Shown: positions 40,124-49,062 of the stretch, piece after piece | Layout of the letters: every line of letters begins with the position of its first letter | Numbering within the stretch: the first letter of the stretch is position 1 | From: Gemmataceae bacterium | GTDB taxonomy: Bacteria; Planctomycetota; Planctomycetia; Gemmatales; Gemmataceae | Direction: 5' to 3' | Assembly: GCA_901538445.1 (NCBI GenBank) | Contig: LR594584.1 | Span: forward strand, 1,382,935-1,446,934 | DNA: 64,000 nt | Program-made: the position numbers and the translations under genes | Notes under the pieces: generated by a model | Told to the model about the DNA's origin: nothing | What the model saw: the letters and a program-made list of their open reading frames with translations, nothing else | Database searches by the model: none

Positions 40124-43100
40124 TTACTTGTTCAGCACCTCATCCAAGTTCAGCAGTTCGTTCACGAGCATGGTCCACGCGGCGAGTTCGCTCGGGTCGA
40201 GGGTCGGGTCGGCCTTGGACTCGCCGAACGCGATCAGCTTCTTCGCCTCCTCGGGCTTCGCCTTGTAGTTCGCCCGTAGATCGCTCAGCGACGCCTTCAC
40301 GATCGCCAGTTCTTGCGGCTTGAACGGCCGCGACAGCAGCCTTGCCGAGACGAAGTTGATGCGGGCGTCGTCGTCCGCGGCGCTCTTCACCGCCTTCTCG
40401 GCCAGCACGCGGGCGGCCTCCACGAACTGGATGTCGTTGAGCGTCAGCAGCGCGGCGATCGGCGTGTTGGTGCGCTCGCGGCGGACGGCACACGTCTCGC
40501 GGTTCGGCGCGTTCAGCACCTCCATCGCCGCCGGCGGCGCGGCCCGCTTCCAGAACGTGTACATGCTCCGGCGGTACAGGTTCTCGCCGCTGTCCTTGCG
40601 GTAGTCGCGGGTGTTGCTGCCGATCATCGCGACGGCCTCCCACACGCCGTCCGGCTGGTACGGCTTCACGCTCGGGCCGCCGAGCTTGCGGACCAGGAGC
40701 CCGCTCGTCGCCAGCGCGTTGTCGCGGATCATCTCGGCGTCCATGCGGAACCGCGGGCCGCGGCTCAGCAGCCGGTTCTCGCGGTCCTGCTCCAGCTTCT
40801 CCTTCGTGGTCACTGCGGCCTGCCGGTACGTCGCCGACGTCACGATCAGCTTGAAGAACCGCTTCACGTCCCACGGCGTGCCGTCCTCGCAGCACAGCCC
40901 GGCGGTCGGTTCGCGGAACTCGATGGCCAGCCAGTCGAGCAGTTCCGGGTGGCTCGGCAGGTCGCCGGCGATGCCGAAGTCGCCGCTCGTGCGCACGAGC
41001 CCGTTGCCGAACACCTCCTGCCAGAACCGGTTCACGGTCACGCGGGTAGTGAGCGGGTGGTCCTTGGCGAGCAGCCACTTCGCGAGCCCGAGGCGGTTCC
41101 GGGGCAGGTCCGGGGCCATCGGCGGCATCGCCTTGGGCGTGTCGGCCTTCACCGGGTCGCGGCGCTTGTCGTAGTCGCCGCGGAACAGCAGGTACGCGCC
41201 CGGCTCGCCCGGCTTCTCGTTCATGACGTGCGCGATCGTCCCGCGGCCGCGGATCGCGACCTCCTCCTCCTGGAGCTTGCGGTACGCGGCGGCGAGCTTC
41301 CGGGACTCCTCGTCCTGCGACACGAGCCACCAGTTGAACAACTCCTCGGTCTCCTGCGGGGTCCGCTTGTCGGCGGGCTTCGCGAGGATGTCGACGGTGC
41401 GGCGCGAGCCCGACAGTTGCTGGGCGTCGATGCCGGTGAGTTGCCGGTCGTAGATGCGGAGGTCTTCGAGGGCGAGGTTGTTCACCCGCGAGGCTCCGCT
41501 CCGCTGGCCGATCTTGAGCGGTACCGTCGTGCGGGTGGTGGACTTCAGGTTGTCGTTCTCAACGTCGAGCGGCTGCGGCTCGCCGTCGTAGTAGATCTTG
41601 ATGCCGCCCGACTTGCCGGTGCCGTCGTGCGACACGGTCACGTGGGTCCACTTCCCCGGCTGGAGGAGCGTCTTGGCGACGACCTTCACGGCGTCCTGCG
41701 GGAAGCTGCTGATGAGGTGGGTGCCGATCCTGTCGCCCTGGATCCAGATGTCCCACCCACGGAAGGCGCTGCCCTCGTCCATGCGGGCGACGATCGCGCC
41801 GTTGTTGTTCCGGCCGGTGGTGGCGACCCACATCGACACGGCGAACGGCTGGGCGCGGTCGAAGTCGCCGACGTCCTTGAACTCGACCGCGTTGCCCGGC
41901 TTGACGGTGAACGCCGGGTGCGCCTTGTCGCCCTTCACCGCGGCCCACTCGTACCCGCCGTCGAACTTCGCCTGCTGTTCCTTGCCGGACACGGTGACGG
42001 CGAACGCCTTGCCCTTGCCCTCCTTCAGCGGGGCGTGGAACACGAGCCCGGCGGTCGGGATCTTGCCGGCGAAGTCCTCGGCCTTGGCGGTCAGCAACCA
42101 TTCCTTGAAATCGACTTGGGCTGCCTTCTTGCGGGCGTCCACCTTTGCCTTCGCCGCGGCGGCCTCCTTGACCACCGCGTCGAACCGCGGCCGGTCCTCG
42201 AGCTTCGGCACGCTGATGACCGGCGGGGTGTTCGGGATGTTCCCGTCCATCGCCCCCTGGGTGGTGTTGTTGAAGAACGCGGAGAGCGAATAGAAGTCCT
42301 TCTGCGAGAACGGGTCGTACTTGTGGTCGTGGCACACCGCACAGCCGGCGGTGAGGCCCATCCACACGGCCGCGGCCGTCTCGGTGCGGTCCCGGGCGTA
42401 CAGCACGAGGTACTCCTCGCTGATCGCCCCGCCCTCGTTGGTCGTGATGTTGCACCGGTTGAACCCGGTCGCGACCTTCTGGTCGATGGTCGCGTCCGGG
42501 AGCAGGTCGCCGGCGAGTTGCTCGATGGTGAACTGGTCGAACGGCTGGTTCCGGTTCAGCGCGTTGATGACCCACTCGCGGTACGACCACATCTCGCGGA
42601 AGTTGTCGAAGTGGATGCCGTGGGTGTCGCCGTACCGGGCGTAGTCGAGCCAGTACCGGCCGCGGTGCTCGCCCCAGTGCGGCGACGCCAGCAGCTTGTC
42701 GACGTACTTCTCGTACCACATCTCGCTCTTGTCGGCGACGAACGCCTCGACGTCGGCCGGCTCGGGCGGCAGCCCGGTGAGGTCGAACGCGAGCCGCCGG
42801 GCGAGGGTGCGGCGGTCGGCCTCGGGTGCCGGCTTGAGCCCGGCCGCCTCGAGCTTCGCGAGCACGAACGCGTCGATCGGGTTACGGACCCACGCCTTGT
42901 CCTGAACGGCCGGCACCTTGGGCCGGGTCGGCGACAGGAACGACCAGTGCGGCTGGTACTCGGCCCCCTCCGCGATCCACCGCTTCAGCGTCTCCTTCTG
43001 TGCGGCCGTGAGCTTCTTGTGCGACTTCGGCGGCGGCATCAACTCCTTCGGCTCCGCGGAGAACACGCGCTCGATGACCGAACTCTTCTCGGGCTTGCCG

Positions 43101-43372
43101 GGCTCGATCGCCTTGGCCTCGATGGCCGCCTCACGCTGGTCGAGCCGCAAGCCGGCCTTGCGCGACGCGCTGTCGGCCCCGTGGCACGCGAAACAGTTCT
43201 CGGCGAGAATCGGCCGGATGTCGCGGTTGTACTCCAGCTTCCCCTGCGGCACCGGGTTCGGGGCTGCGGCCGCGCTCGGCTCCGCGGCTACGGCGGGCCG
43301 TGGGGCGTGCGCCGACGAGAGGAGCACCGCGACGAGCGCCGCGGGCAGTATCAGCGAGAGCGTTCGGGTCAT
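40124..43372 (-). CDS. PSCyt1 / DUF1549 / LamG / DUF1553 secreted cytochrome
   Basis: 1082 residues with a signal peptide (1-30). Haem motif CFACH (60-64) in PSCyt1, then the DUF1549 domain (about 160-370), a LamG/concanavalin-like domain (about 440-640, GLVFHAPLKEGKGK and QPFAVSMWVA) and the DUF1553 domain (about 745-1020). Such proteins are planctomycete-specific, often paired with DUF1501 proteins, and are thought to act on complex carbohydrates with cytochrome input. The start at 43372 opens the signal peptide. It precedes the DUF1501 gene on the same strand, the gap being filled by a palindrome. Confidence 0.92.
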   Translation of the reverse strand: MTRTLSLILPAALVAVLLSSAHAPRPAVAAEPSAAAAPNPVPQGKLEYNRDIRPILAENCFACHGADSASRKAGLRLDQREAAIEAKAIEPGKPEKSSVIERVFSAEPKELMPPPKSHKKLTAAQKETLKRWIAEGAEYQPHWSFLSPTRPKVPAVQDKAWVRNPIDAFVLAKLEAAGLKPAPEADRRTLARRLAFDLTGLPPEPADVEAFVADKSEMWYEKYVDKLLASPHWGEHRGRYWLDYARYGDTHGIHFDNFREMWSYREWVINALNRNQPFDQFTIEQLAGDLLPDATIDQKVATGFNRCNITTNEGGAISEEYLVLYARDRTETAAAVWMGLTAGCAVCHDHKYDPFSQKDFYSLSAFFNNTTQGAMDGNIPNTPPVISVPKLEDRPRFDAVVKEAAAAKAKVDARKKAAQVDFKEWLLTAKAEDFAGKIPTAGLVFHAPLKEGKGKAFAVTVSGKEQQAKFDGGYEWAAVKGDKAHPAFTVKPGNAVEFKDVGDFDRAQPFAVSMWVATTGRNNNGAIVARMDEGSAFRGWDIWIQGDRIGTHLISSFPQDAVKVVAKTLLQPGKWTHVTVSHDGTGKSGGIKIYYDGEPQPLDVENDNLKSTTRTTVPLKIGQRSGASRVNNLALEDLRIYDRQLTGIDAQQLSGSRRTVDILAKPADKRTPQETEELFNWWLVSQDEESRKLAAAYRKLQEEEVAIRGRGTIAHVMNEKPGEPGAYLLFRGDYDKRRDPVKADTPKAMPPMAPDLPRNRLGLAKWLLAKDHPLTTRVTVNRFWQEVFGNGLVRTSGDFGIAGDLPSHPELLDWLAIEFREPTAGLCCEDGTPWDVKRFFKLIVTSATYRQAAVTTKEKLEQDRENRLLSRGPRFRMDAEMIRDNALATSGLLVRKLGGPSVKPYQPDGVWEAVAMIGSNTRDYRKDSGENLYRRSMYTFWKRAAPPAAMEVLNAPNRETCAVRRERTNTPIAALLTLNDIQFVEAARVLAEKAVKSAADDDARINFVSARLLSRPFKPQELAIVKASLSDLRANYKAKPEEAKKLIAFGESKADPTLDPSELAAWTMLVNELLNLDEVLNK

Positions 43373-43535
43373 CGGTGTGGTCCTCGGTGGTAGGTCTCGG
43401 CCGCAAGTCGTGTGGAGCGGAGGGAGCCGTTCCGTGAGTGCGGCGGTGGGGGTTCATTATCCGGCCGCGGCCGCTCGAGCGTCTTGTCCACCGACCGCAG
43501 CAATTTGTACGCTCACCGCACGGCTCCTTGACCTG

Positions 43536-43602
43536 GCGAGCGGCGCGGCGTCAGCCCGCCGGTGCCGTTGAGCCACCGGCGGGCTGACGCCGCGCCGCTC
43601 GC
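43536..43602. repeat. Perfect 29-bp palindrome
   Basis: Arms 43536-43564 and 43574-43602 are exact inverse copies (GCGAGCGGCGCGGCGTCAGC at the start) around a 9-base loop. It lies between the start of the DUF1549-DUF1553 gene and the stop of the GntR gene, 10 bases before that stop. Confidence 0.9.
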
Positions 43603-43612
43603 GGGCACCGCT

Positions 43613-44329
43613 TCACGCTTCGTTCGGAAGCCGCGTCAGGTTCGCGGTCACCTGCGTCCAGTACAGTACCCCGGACCGCATGTGGGCGGTCATCGCGGCG
43701 ACAGCGGCACGTGCGTCGCGGGCCGCGAGAGCCTCGAGGATCGCCAGGTGTTCCGTGGCCTCGACAGCGATTCGGTGGAAGTCGCTCCGGGCCACTTCGA
43801 GGTCCCACGTCACGTCGCGGAACGTGCGGAACAGCGTGCGGAGCCGCTCCAGTTCTACCGCGAGGAACCCATTGCCGCACGACTCGCGGATCAACTCGTG
43901 CAGGTGGTTGTCGACCTCGCGGGCGCGGGTCACGGTCGCCGTGTCGGCCGGAGCCGCGGCGACGGCCCGCACCTCGGCGGCGACGGCGGCGACGCGGTCC
44001 GGGTCGGCGTTCCGGGCCGCGCCGCGGACCGCCTCGCACTCCAGCACCTTGCGGACCTGGCACACTTCCCGGACGTTCTGCGGCTTGATCTCCCGCACCA
44101 CCCCACCGCGGTTCGGAAGCAGGTCCACGACGCCGAGCCCGCGGAGTTCGATCAGCGCCTCGCGGATTGGAGTGTGACTGACCCCGAACCGGGTCGCCAG
44201 CGACTCGGTGACGAGCCGCTGCCCGGCCCGCAGGTGGCCGTGGAAGATCTCGGTGAGCACGGCCCGGACGACCGACTGGCGGCGCAATCCGTGGTCGAAC
44301 GCGGCGTCGGCGGGGGCGAGGTTCGGCAT
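43613..44329 (-). CDS. GntR/FadR-family transcriptional regulator
   Basis: 238 residues. N-terminal winged helix with the GntR motif AGQRLVTESLATRFGVSHTPIREALIELRGLG, then a C-terminal FCD effector domain, in which histidines (DNHLHELIRESC, ATEHLAIL, AMTAHMRSG) usually bind a metal and an organic acid or sugar acid. It is divergent from the glycerol-dehydrogenase-like gene; the ~216-base gap is a natural operator region, so autorepression plus control of that neighbour is likely (inference). The ATG at 44329 is chosen as the last ATG before the HTH. Confidence 0.85.
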   Translation of the reverse strand: MPNLAPADAAFDHGLRRQSVVRAVLTEIFHGHLRAGQRLVTESLATRFGVSHTPIREALIELRGLGVVDLLPNRGGVVREIKPQNVREVCQVRKVLECEAVRGAARNADPDRVAAVAAEVRAVAAAPADTATVTRAREVDNHLHELIRESCGNGFLAVELERLRTLFRTFRDVTWDLEVARSDFHRIAVEATEHLAILEALAARDARAAVAAMTAHMRSGVLYWTQVTANLTRLPNEA

Positions 44330-44545
44330 CGCGGCGGAAGGACGGACACTCAGGCGGGTGTGGTGTGATTCTACCCCGCGGCGCACGCACCGAGCAACGC
44401 GATTCTGTAGAATTGTCCGGGTTCTGCACCCCCGCTCGTCCCGCTCCGCCGCTCGAAGACACGCGCCGCGACTTCACCGGGGCGCCGGGGTCCGTACACT
44501 GCCTCTCCCTCCCGGTCACCCACAACTCACAGCGGAGGAGCCCCC

Positions 44546-45640
44546 ATGCTCGCCGTCTTCACCGCCCCGGCCCGATACGTCCAGGGGGCGGACGCCACGG
44601 AATCGCTCGGCCGCGAAATGCGAACCGTCGGCCTCGGCGGCCCGGTCCTGATCGTCGCCGGCCACTCGGCGGCCGCGGCGCTCGCGCCGGCCTGGGAGCG
44701 GACGTTCCGCGAGGCCGGCGTGGCGTACACCGTCCGGACCTTCGGCGGTGAGTCCTCACTCGCCGAGATCGACCGAATCGTCGCCGCGGCCCGCGACATC
44801 GGGGCGGCCACGGTCGTCGGGGCCGGCGGGGGGAAGGTGCTGGACGCTACCCGTGCGGCGGCCGACGCGCTCGGTCTGCCCGTCGTGTGCTGCCCGACGG
44901 TCGTCTCCACCGACGCGCCGTGCAGCGCCCTCTCGGTCATCTACACCGACGACGGGGTGTTCCAGGAGTACCGCTTCTACCGCCGGAACCCCGAACTGGT
45001 GCTGGTCGACACGCGGGTCGTCGCCCACGGCCCGCCGCGGCTGTTCGTGGCCGGCATGGGCGACGCGCTCTCGACGTACTTCGAGGCGAAGACGTGCGCC
45101 GACGCCCGCCGCGCCAACATGCGGGGCGGGACCACCACGCTCGCCGCGCTGGCGCTGGCCGAGTTGTGCTACCGGACGGTGCTGGCCGATGGCGTCGCGG
45201 CGCTGCGGGCGGTCCGGGCGAAGGTCGTCACCCCGGCACTGGAACGGGTGGCCGAGGCGAACACCCTGCTGTCGGGGTTGGGGTTCGAGTCGAGCGGGCT
45301 GGCCGCGGCGCACGCGGTCCACAACGGGCTCACGGCCGCACCGGGGACGCACGACTACCTGCACGGCGAGAAGGTCGCGTTCGGGACGCTGGTGCAACTG
45401 GTGCTGGAGGGCCGGCCGCAAGTGCTGATCGATGAAGTGCTGGGGTTCTGCAAAGCGGTCGGGCTGCCGACGACCCTGGCCGCGATCGGCGTCGCGGACG
45501 AGGGGGACGTGGTGACGAAGGTCGCCGCCCGCGCCTGCGCCCCGGGCGAGACGATCCACAACCTGCCGTTCGTCGTCACCCCGGCGGCCGTGGCCGACGC
45601 CATCCGCGCGGCCGATGCGCTCGGCCGCGCCGCGGGGTGA
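44546..45640 (+). CDS. gldA: Glycerol-dehydrogenase-like iron/zinc-containing alcohol dehydrogenase
   Basis: 364 residues, GldA family of metal-dependent polyol dehydrogenases (NAD+ glycerol to dihydroxyacetone). Nucleotide motif GGGKVLD (94-100), STDAPCS substrate loop (121-127), and metal ligands Asp173 (MGDALSTYFEA), His256 (AHAVHNG) and His273 (YLHGEKVAFG) are all present. The exact polyol cannot be read. GGAGGAG lies just upstream of the ATG. Opposite the GntR regulator, which probably controls it. Confidence 0.85.
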   Translation: MLAVFTAPARYVQGADATESLGREMRTVGLGGPVLIVAGHSAAAALAPAWERTFREAGVAYTVRTFGGESSLAEIDRIVAAARDIGAATVVGAGGGKVLDATRAAADALGLPVVCCPTVVSTDAPCSALSVIYTDDGVFQEYRFYRRNPELVLVDTRVVAHGPPRLFVAGMGDALSTYFEAKTCADARRANMRGGTTTLAALALAELCYRTVLADGVAALRAVRAKVVTPALERVAEANTLLSGLGFESSGLAAAHAVHNGLTAAPGTHDYLHGEKVAFGTLVQLVLEGRPQVLIDEVLGFCKAVGLPTTLAAIGVADEGDVVTKVAARACAPGETIHNLPFVVTPAAVADAIRAADALGRAAG

Positions 45641-45649
45641 CGCGCCGGG

Positions 45650-46069
45650 TCACTTCCGGAGCTTCTCTTCCTGCTTGCGGACGTCGTCGGTCCACGGGTA
45701 GACGAGCGGCTTGCCGACGCCGGACAGGTCCGTGCCCGGCGACCGCTGCTGGCCGACGAGGAGCCAGGAGTTGTGCCGCCGCTCCAAGTACAGCAGGTAC
45801 TTCCCCGGCCCGGCGTACCCGCGGGCGTCGGCGAGGTTCACGACCTCGACCTTGCCGCCGGGGCCGTCGCCCCAGAGCTTGCCCTGCTCCTTGACCTCGA
45901 CCGGCTCGTCCGGGCCGGCCACGTCGGCCACGACCGCGGCGTGCGCCGCACTCGCCTGGGCGTGCGACACGATCGGGTCGCGGCTCTTGACCGCCGCGGC
46001 GTACCCGAGGTACGAGACCCACCCCGCGAACGCGAGCGCCGCGAGGATCAACCGCCACCGGGGGTTCAT
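45650..46069 (-). CDS. Small membrane-anchored protein of unknown function
   Basis: 139 residues with an N-terminal membrane anchor (WRLILAALAFAGWVSYLGYAAA, residues about 5-26) and a mostly extracytoplasmic domain. SYLGYAAAVKSRDPIVSHAQASAAH leads to a beta-like part (KYLLYLERRHNSWLLVGQQ). No family recognised. Its ATG overlaps the stop of the Minf_1886 gene (ATGA), so it ends a minus-strand run starting at the DRG-like gene. Stop is 9 bases from the gldA stop. Confidence 0.65.
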   Translation of the reverse strand: MNPRWRLILAALAFAGWVSYLGYAAAVKSRDPIVSHAQASAAHAAVVADVAGPDEPVEVKEQGKLWGDGPGGKVEVVNLADARGYAGPGKYLLYLERRHNSWLLVGQQRSPGTDLSGVGKPLVYPWTDDVRKQEEKLRK

Positions 46070-46485
46070 CGGTCACCCCGCTTCACCGGCGCGCGGTCGT
46101 CGAGGGTCAGCTCGAACCCGTCGGCGAGCGCCTGCGGCAGGTCGAACAGGTCGTGGAAGTCCTCGGGCGCGTCGCGGTCCGACTTGCTCAGCCGGCCGAC
46201 GCGGATCAGGTCGAACACCATGCGGCCGACGTCGTCGGTCGTGCGGACGTTCCACAAGCGGAACACGACCGGGGCCATCATGCCGAAGGTCGCGACGGCC
46301 AGGTCGCACACGCCCCGGAGCAGTTCGCCCCCGGTGACGTGGCGGTCGTCGGACTCCTCGCGGGTCTCGGCCGCGGCCCGGCCGAGCCGCTCCTGGGTGA
46401 ACGTGACCGCGTCGCACACGAAGTCGTACGCCTCGTACGCGAAGTGCGGGGCCTCGCGGCACAGTTCCAACAGCCTGGGGTCCAC
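46066..46485 (-). CDS. Minf_1886 family protein
   Basis: 139 residues, soluble. The family signature is clear: FAYEAYDFVCDAV, then RHVTGGELLRGVCDLAVATFG and MAPVVFRLWNVRTTDDVGRMVFDLI. The family is widespread in Planctomycetes and Verrucomicrobia; its function is unknown. A GTG at 46485 with AGGTGG upstream is preferred to an in-frame ATG at 46518 that has no ribosome site. The stop overlaps the next gene's start. It follows ricT on the same strand with 61 bases between. Confidence 0.82.
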   Translation of the reverse strand: MDPRLLELCREAPHFAYEAYDFVCDAVTFTQERLGRAAAETREESDDRHVTGGELLRGVCDLAVATFGMMAPVVFRLWNVRTTDDVGRMVFDLIRVGRLSKSDRDAPEDFHDLFDLPQALADGFELTLDDRAPVKRGDR

Positions 46486-46546
46486 GGGTCCACCTTTCGG
46501 TTCGGCCGGCGGGAGCATCGACGGTTCGCGGCCTTCGAGGCATACG

Positions 46547-47374
46547 TTACAGCCGCGTCAGCACTTCATCAACCGCGACCGGGAGCCGGCGGCCGTCCTC
46601 GAACTCGACGAGCAGCCGGCGGGCCAGGATCTCGTGGTGCAGCACCCGGCCCTGCCCCTTGTTCGTGAGCACCCGCGACCCGATCGGCGGCAGCTCCTTC
46701 TGGAACTCCTCGTACACGTCCTGCTCGAACCGCAGGCAGCACTTGAGCCGCCCGCACCGGCCCGAGATCTTCGTCGGGTCGAGGGTGGACTTCTGGAGCT
46801 TGGCCATCCGCATGCTCACCGGCGGCATCACCGCCATGTGGGTGTTGCAGCACACGGGCTTGCCGCAGTCGCCGTAGTCGGCGAGGAGCTTGGCCTCGTC
46901 GCGGACCCCGATCTGCCGCAACTCGATGCGGGTGTGGAACTCGCGGGCCATGCTCTTGACCAGCTCGCGGAAGTCCACCCGGGTCTCGGACAGGAAGTAG
47001 AACACGACCCGCTCGTTGCCGAACAGCCGCTCGACGTCCACGAGTTGCATCGGCAGCTTGTGGTGCGCGATGAGGCGGACGCCGGCGGCGTAGTCGAGGT
47101 CGCGGGTGTCGCGGAACTGGCGGAGCTTGTCGCGGTCGGTCGCGGTGGCGACGCGGAGGATCTCGCCGCGGGTCGGGTCCGGGACGGCGGCGAGCGCCTG
47201 CGGCGTGGCCGGGCACAGCACCTCGCCGAACTCCATGCCCCGCTCGGTGCGGAGGATCACGAGGTCACCGCGGCGGGTGGTCACGGCCGGCCCCGGCTTG
47301 AACTCGCCGAGGAACCGCATCACCCCGTGGCGGACGAGGAACGACTTCGGCGGAGGGGGGTCGGCGGGGGTCAT
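46547..47374 (-). CDS. ricT: RicT/YaaT-type PSP1 iron-sulfur protein
   Basis: 275 residues with a PSP1 C-terminal domain. The cysteine cluster C170, C175, C176, C207, C212, C213 (YGDCGKPVCCN and GRCGRLKCCLRFE) matches the [4Fe-4S]-binding YaaT/RicT family, which in Firmicutes belongs to the RicAFT complex that activates RNase Y-dependent RNA processing. RicA/RicF were not seen here. Upstream of the Minf_1886 gene on the same strand; 41 bases lie between it and the unknown gene before it. Confidence 0.9.
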   Translation of the reverse strand: MTPADPPPPKSFLVRHGVMRFLGEFKPGPAVTTRRGDLVILRTERGMEFGEVLCPATPQALAAVPDPTRGEILRVATATDRDKLRQFRDTRDLDYAAGVRLIAHHKLPMQLVDVERLFGNERVVFYFLSETRVDFRELVKSMAREFHTRIELRQIGVRDEAKLLADYGDCGKPVCCNTHMAVMPPVSMRMAKLQKSTLDPTKISGRCGRLKCCLRFEQDVYEEFQKELPPIGSRVLTNKGQGRVLHHEILARRLLVEFEDGRRLPVAVDEVLTRL

Positions 47375-47415
47375 AGCTCACATCATGGCGGGTGCGCGGC
47401 GCGGCTGCAACGCGA

Positions 47416-47898
47416 TCATTGCTGCGTCGCGAGTAATTCCACCGCCCAGCTCCGCGCGCCGGGCGGGTGCGGCTCGCGGCAGTGCTCCAGCAGCGCGGCG
47501 TCGGCGCACCCCGCGTCTTCGAGCGCGTCGGCCAGCACCGGGAGCAGGTCGGTCTCGCCGGTGGCGCGGATGTGCTTCGCGAGCCGCCGCACGGTCTGGT
47601 CGTTCCACGCGAGCCACGCCGGGTCGGCCGGCAGCGACGCCACGACCCGCTCGATGGCCGGGTGCCGCTCCACCTCGATCAGCGTGACTTCCACGGCGTC
47701 GCGGAGCGCGAGCCGGCCCGCGCGTTCCGGCGCGACGGTGCGGTCGAAGTGGAGTTCGGCGCGGAGCGTCGGCGACCGCCCCGGCGCGAGGTGGGTCAGG
47801 TCCAGATCGAGGAGCAGGAGCGGCAGCGAGACGGCGATCACCCGCCCCGGGCACCGCAGCCCGACGACCGCCGCGTGGCTCGCGGGGATGTACTCCAT
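47416..47898 (-). CDS. Planctomycete protein with TIGR02996-like C-terminal tail
   Basis: 160 residues, soluble. N-terminal half is beta-rich (SLPLLLLDLDLTHLAPGRSPTL); the C-terminal ALEDAGCADAALLEHCREPHPPGARSWAVELL resembles the tail found in repeat-companion (TIGR02996-type) Gemmata proteins. No enzyme motif. Its stop lies 41 bases before ricT and its ATG 12 bases after the DRG-like gene stop, so it is part of that run. Probably real, function unknown. Confidence 0.65.
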   Translation of the reverse strand: MEYIPASHAAVVGLRCPGRVIAVSLPLLLLDLDLTHLAPGRSPTLRAELHFDRTVAPERAGRLALRDAVEVTLIEVERHPAIERVVASLPADPAWLAWNDQTVRRLAKHIRATGETDLLPVLADALEDAGCADAALLEHCREPHPPGARSWAVELLATQQ

Positions 47899-47910
47899 CG
47901 GCCCGCGTCC

Positions 47911-48906
47911 TCACGTGTGCAGTTCGACTACGTCCTTGTCGTGCAGCACGTGGTCGCGGCCGACCGTCTGGCCGTCGTGGACCGCGGTGCCCCACACCCG
48001 GGCCGACTTCACCGCGTCCTCCAGGTCGCGGTGGACGCGGCCCGCGACGTCCGCGACCGTGCTGCCGATGGGCGGCGTGAACGGGTTCGTCATGTCGGCC
48101 GGCTTGCCGGGCTGCTTCGTGTACACCCGCATCACGCCGAGCACGCCGTACAGCGCGGCCCGCAGTTCCGCGAGCCCGTCGCCGCGTTCGGCCGAGACGA
48201 CGTGGAGCGGGTACGTCGAACCGAGCGCCTCGCGGGCGATCTCCAGGCGGATGTCGGCGGCCTCGTCGTCGCACTTGTTGGCCACCAGCAGCGTCGGCAG
48301 CGCGTACGTCGTGGGGTCGTCCGTCGGTGGGTTGCCGGGCGGCACGAGTTCGCGGCGGGCGACCTTGAGCCGCTCGACGACCGCCTGCGTCGCGGCCGGG
48401 CCGTCGTCGTCGGACAGGTCGAGGAACAGCACCGCGGCGTCGGCCGCCCGCGTCACGTCGGTGGTGAAGCTCTCGTAGTGGTCGGCGGTGACGGGCGGCA
48501 TGTCGATGAGCTGAACGCGGACGTCCTCGTGGTCCATCATCCCCGGCACCGGCTCCCGCGTCGTGAACGGGTACGGGGCGACCGCGGGTGCCGCCTTTGT
48601 CAGCTTCGTGAGCAGCAGCGACTTGCCGGCGTTCGGCGGCCCGAGGAACACCACCTGCCCGGCCCCCTGCCGCGGGAACTTGAACGTCCCCGGGGCGGCC
48701 TTCTTCGGCCCGGACTTCGCCTGCTCGATCTGGTCCGTCAGCTCCGAGATCTTCGTCTTGAGCTCGGCCTGGACCTTCTCGCTCGCCTTGTGCTTGGGCA
48801 GCAGTACCCACATTTCCTTGAGCGCGGCGAGCTTGTCCTCGGGGGTCTGCGCCTTCTTGTACCGGGCGTCGGCGTCGTGGTAGTGCGGGGGGAGGTTGAC
48901 GGCCAT
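47911..48906 (-). CDS. DRG/Obg-like GTPase with TGS domain
   Basis: 331 residues. A coiled-coil-like N-terminus (KVQAELKTKISELTDQIEQ) precedes the G domain: P-loop GPPNAGKS (89-96), switch threonines T115/T116, G3 DMPP (135-138) in place of the usual DxxG, G4 NKCD (210-213). A C-terminal TGS domain runs from about 255. The layout resembles DRG proteins that act in translation or ribosome biology. The missing G3 glycine is odd and is listed as a finding. Its stop is 12 bases before the next gene; upstream it faces punA with an inverted heptamer array in the gap. Confidence 0.85.
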   Translation of the reverse strand: MAVNLPPHYHDADARYKKAQTPEDKLAALKEMWVLLPKHKASEKVQAELKTKISELTDQIEQAKSGPKKAAPGTFKFPRQGAGQVVFLGPPNAGKSLLLTKLTKAAPAVAPYPFTTREPVPGMMDHEDVRVQLIDMPPVTADHYESFTTDVTRAADAAVLFLDLSDDDGPAATQAVVERLKVARRELVPPGNPPTDDPTTYALPTLLVANKCDDEAADIRLEIAREALGSTYPLHVVSAERGDGLAELRAALYGVLGVMRVYTKQPGKPADMTNPFTPPIGSTVADVAGRVHRDLEDAVKSARVWGTAVHDGQTVGRDHVLHDKDVVELHT

Positions 48907-48913
48907 CGGTCAC

Positions 48914-49061
48914 GGGGGTCAGGAGTCGGAGGCCCGGGGTCGGAACCACGGGCCGCGGGTTCCCTCTGTTGTACAATCACAACGGCCCGATTGAACCGGG
49001 AGCGCAGCGGGAACCGATCGGCCGCCCGACTCCCGACTCCCGACCCCGGACCCCCGATTCC
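48914..49061. repeat. Inverted heptamer array before punA
   Basis: Left part (48914-48941) reads GGGGGTC AGGAGTC GGAGGCC CGGGGTC; right part (49027-49061) reads CGACTCC CGACTCC CGACCCC GGACCCC CGATTCC, its inverse-like counterpart. Both are built from 7-base units related to GGAGTCG. The right array ends 1 base before the punA ATG and leaves no ribosome-binding site there. The element also flanks the drg promoter. Confidence 0.85.
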
Positions 49062-49062
49062 T

